Source of the DNA: Paenibacillus pinisoli
GTDB taxonomy: Bacteria; Bacillota; Bacilli; Paenibacillales; Paenibacillaceae
Assembly (NCBI RefSeq): GCF_003605435.1
Contig: NZ_QXQB01000002.1
Span: 930,001-994,000, forward strand
DNA length: 64,000 nt
Direction: 5' to 3'
Below the pieces are notes generated by a model, which had not been told where the DNA came from, ran no database searches, and was given only the letters and a program-made list of their open reading frames with translations. A program made the position numbers and the translations under genes. Every line of letters starts with the position of its first letter. Within the stretch, counting starts at the first letter, position 1. Positions 62,321 through 64,000 of the stretch are shown piece after piece.

Positions 62321-64000
62321 TTAAATCATTCCTCCTTGAGTAATAGATCGTTGCAGATTAAGACGAAAAACATTCAAATTACTTTGCACTGCATCCGTCT
62401 CCGCTTTGCGTGCCACATCATCTGCAGCTTGCGGAGCAGCGGCTTTAATAGTCCCGCTTGCTCCGCGTATCGCAACCGTATTCGGAGTGGCTAAAGATGT
62501 TGCATGACAATCATCCAGCATATCTGCATTCAGATTAGTAACTCTAGTAGTTGACGATACGGACAACGGAGCTGTTCCAGTTGCAATAGAAGAGTTGAAT
62601 CTTGGCGCTGAGACGATACCAGAGAAGGTTGAGTTGCCAGTGGATCGGTTAATAAGCAACACATTGCCTAATCCCGCTCCAGTGTCGTTGTATCTCCAAA
62701 TTCCAAAGTCAGAGCCCGAGTTTGAGCCCGATTCCTCCGTAATCAAGCCAATTCCGAATCGAAGCGCTGATATTGCTTCTGAACCGTTTCGCAGATGGTA
62801 ATGTAAGTTGCCGCCGTTGACTGTAGGTATTACTGTCTTTACAAATTTGACACCGATACTTTCATCAGTGTTCTGCACAACGATAGAGTTAGCTGCACTG
62901 GATATGCTTGCATGGTATCCGTCCACCATATCTGCATCCATTCCGCTTCCAGCACCCATATTCGCCTGATTCCAGATTAACCTCCAGGGAGACCAAGTAG
63001 AGATTCCTCCAACATCGGTTGGATTTCCGCTTCGGAATGCAATTTTGCCTACATCTGGTCCCTGATAAGGGAAGATCATCTGAGTAATCGTGTCAGCATT
63101 CGAAGCCCTGAGAACAAGCATATTCCCGTAGGAATACGTTGTACTAGGGGCGTCTGCGTGAGTCTGTTGAAGCCTATACATACCTGGTGTGGTGATTGTA
63201 TTTAAAGATCCGCTCGCAGTTTTAGCTACTGGTGTTGAATCAGCCAGCGCATACTGTGTGTGCGGGTTCCCTGTACTGTTATGATTATTGCTGTCTAACA
63301 CCGTTCTCCAAGCTGTCCAAGTATTATTACCAAAGAGTGAGTTGCGATATTGAATAGGGACATCGGAGTTGTACGGATAGAAATATTGTGTACTTGGGTT
63401 GTTGCTATACCCCTTATACGTCACAATTGTTCCGTAACTCGATGGTCCAGGCCAGCCTGCCACATTATTTATGAAAAACATAGAAATTCCGGTTGGATAA
63501 GTCGATGGCAGATCAGTTGGCCCAAAGCTATTCTCTGGAAGCCGTTGATCGATACCGTGGGCTGCTTTCAGCACCCCTGACATTGTCCCGCCAGTTTTGA
63601 GCAAATACTGTGTATGCGGATCTCCAGTGCTGTTATGGTTCCCCGCATGATGGACGGTGTTTGTACGATATTTCAAGCCGCTGTTCGCATCCGAGCCCTG
63701 GCCGATTTCTAGAGCCCAACGAGAGTTGAGGTAATCGTAGACACCCCATTTTCCGGATGATGGCTGACTGCCAGTTCCCCACTGCCAAGTACCATCAGCG
63801 CTTTGTGTTTGAGTACCGAGAACCCCAGTATCGGTGTCCGCTAGGGGTTTGAGCCTTACGCTGGCTCCCACTGTTTGTACGTTTAGGTGGGAGGTCATTG
63901 TATCGCCATCTCGCTTAACGGCATTTTCCAATGTTGTGCGAGGCGCGGTCTTCCAATCTGCTTTGCCCGTAATTGACTTCACCATGTATGCAAGCCAACC
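62321..64000 (-). CDS. Phage tail fibre protein, 5' end cut by window edge
   Basis: 559 residues are visible and the frame is open to the window edge. An ATG at 63985 has no ribosome site, and the residues before and after it (GWLAY then MVKSITGKADWKTAPRTTL) read as a fibre-protein interior, so the real start is probably outside. Repeated modules HNSTGDPHTQYLLKTGGTMSG and HNSTGNPHTQYALADS are classic tail-fibre motifs, with MDADMVDGYHAS and LNADMLDDCHATSL as fibre-tail repeats. Host recognition is the likely role. Confidence 0.83.
   Translation of the reverse strand, partial: GWLAYMVKSITGKADWKTAPRTTLENAVKRDGDTMTSHLNVQTVGASVRLKPLADTDTGVLGTQTQSADGTWQWGTGSQPSSGKWGVYDYLNSRWALEIGQGSDANSGLKYRTNTVHHAGNHNSTGDPHTQYLLKTGGTMSGVLKAAHGIDQRLPENSFGPTDLPSTYPTGISMFFINNVAGWPGPSSYGTIVTYKGYSNNPSTQYFYPYNSDVPIQYRNSLFGNNTWTAWRTVLDSNNHNSTGNPHTQYALADSTPVAKTASGSLNTITTPGMYRLQQTHADAPSTTYSYGNMLVLRASNADTITQMIFPYQGPDVGKIAFRSGNPTDVGGISTWSPWRLIWNQANMGAGSGMDADMVDGYHASISSAANSIVVQNTDESIGVKFVKTVIPTVNGGNLHYHLRNGSEAISALRFGIGLITEESGSNSGSDFGIWRYNDTGAGLGNVLLINRSTGNSTFSGIVSAPRFNSSIATGTAPLSVSSTTRVTNLNADMLDDCHATSLATPNTVAIRGASGTIKAAAPQAADDVARKAETDAVQSNLNVFRLNLQRSITQGGMI

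Overview
The window looks like the chromosome of a spore-forming, moderately high-GC Firmicute, most likely Paenibacillus or a close relative. The signs are strong AGGAGG-type ribosome binding sites, exosporium-type collagen-like proteins, a full Bacillus-style fatty-acid degradation set, a sporulation-type histidine kinase and a PBSX-like prophage end. The genus is an inference from gene content and style.

Layout. (1) 1-13530: two small genes, then a beta-oxidation locus. A leftward operon (fadF-like Fe-S oxidoreductase, fadN, fadA, fadE, fadD-like acyl-CoA ligase, thioesterase) diverges from etfB-etfA. Acyl-CoA electrons would pass from FadE to ETF to the FadF-like membrane protein and on to menaquinone. 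A 9-bp minisatellite separates etfB from an unusually GC-rich etfA. (2) 13531-14258: a terminator and an array of 100-bp tandem repeats. (3) 14259-18894: methyltransferase, polysaccharide deacetylase, a SRAP-family protein that has lost its catalytic residues, an AraC-type regulator, and a propeller-like protein behind two Fur boxes. (4) 19141-31084: four consecutive collagen-like (Gly-X-Thr) genes. Three seem to start at a conserved CTG codon behind a near-identical leader with sigma-K-like -10 motifs. (5) 31151-43068: housekeeping and envelope genes (ilvA, aldo/keto reductase, a four-gene glycolipid/membrane operon, AlkC-like glycosylase, MHYT-PAS histidine kinase, mscL, Nudix, a His/Cys-rich coat-like protein). 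(6) 43195-46837: a GH18 / acyltransferase / family-2 glycosyltransferase operon resembling a poly-N-acetylglucosamine system. (7) 47305-53837: an Xre-ImmA module with twin operators, a MerR-controlled pair of SMR transporters, a Rieske oxidoreductase and small genes. (8) 53901-58199: a giant ATPase-LuxR regulator with a remnant kinase domain. (9) 58442-64000: the 3' end of a prophage (tail fibre, tail proteins, XkdW/XkdX-like, XhlA, SLH-bearing amidase, holin), running off the right edge.

The most distinctive material is the collagen-like cluster: conserved CTG initiation context, two kinds of C-terminal head domain, basic His/Cys-rich N-termini, and internal repeats that are still being amplified. 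Next are the catalytically dead SRAP protein, the Fur-controlled propeller protein and the Xre-ImmA operators. No rRNA, tRNA, CRISPR array or insertion sequence was recognised.
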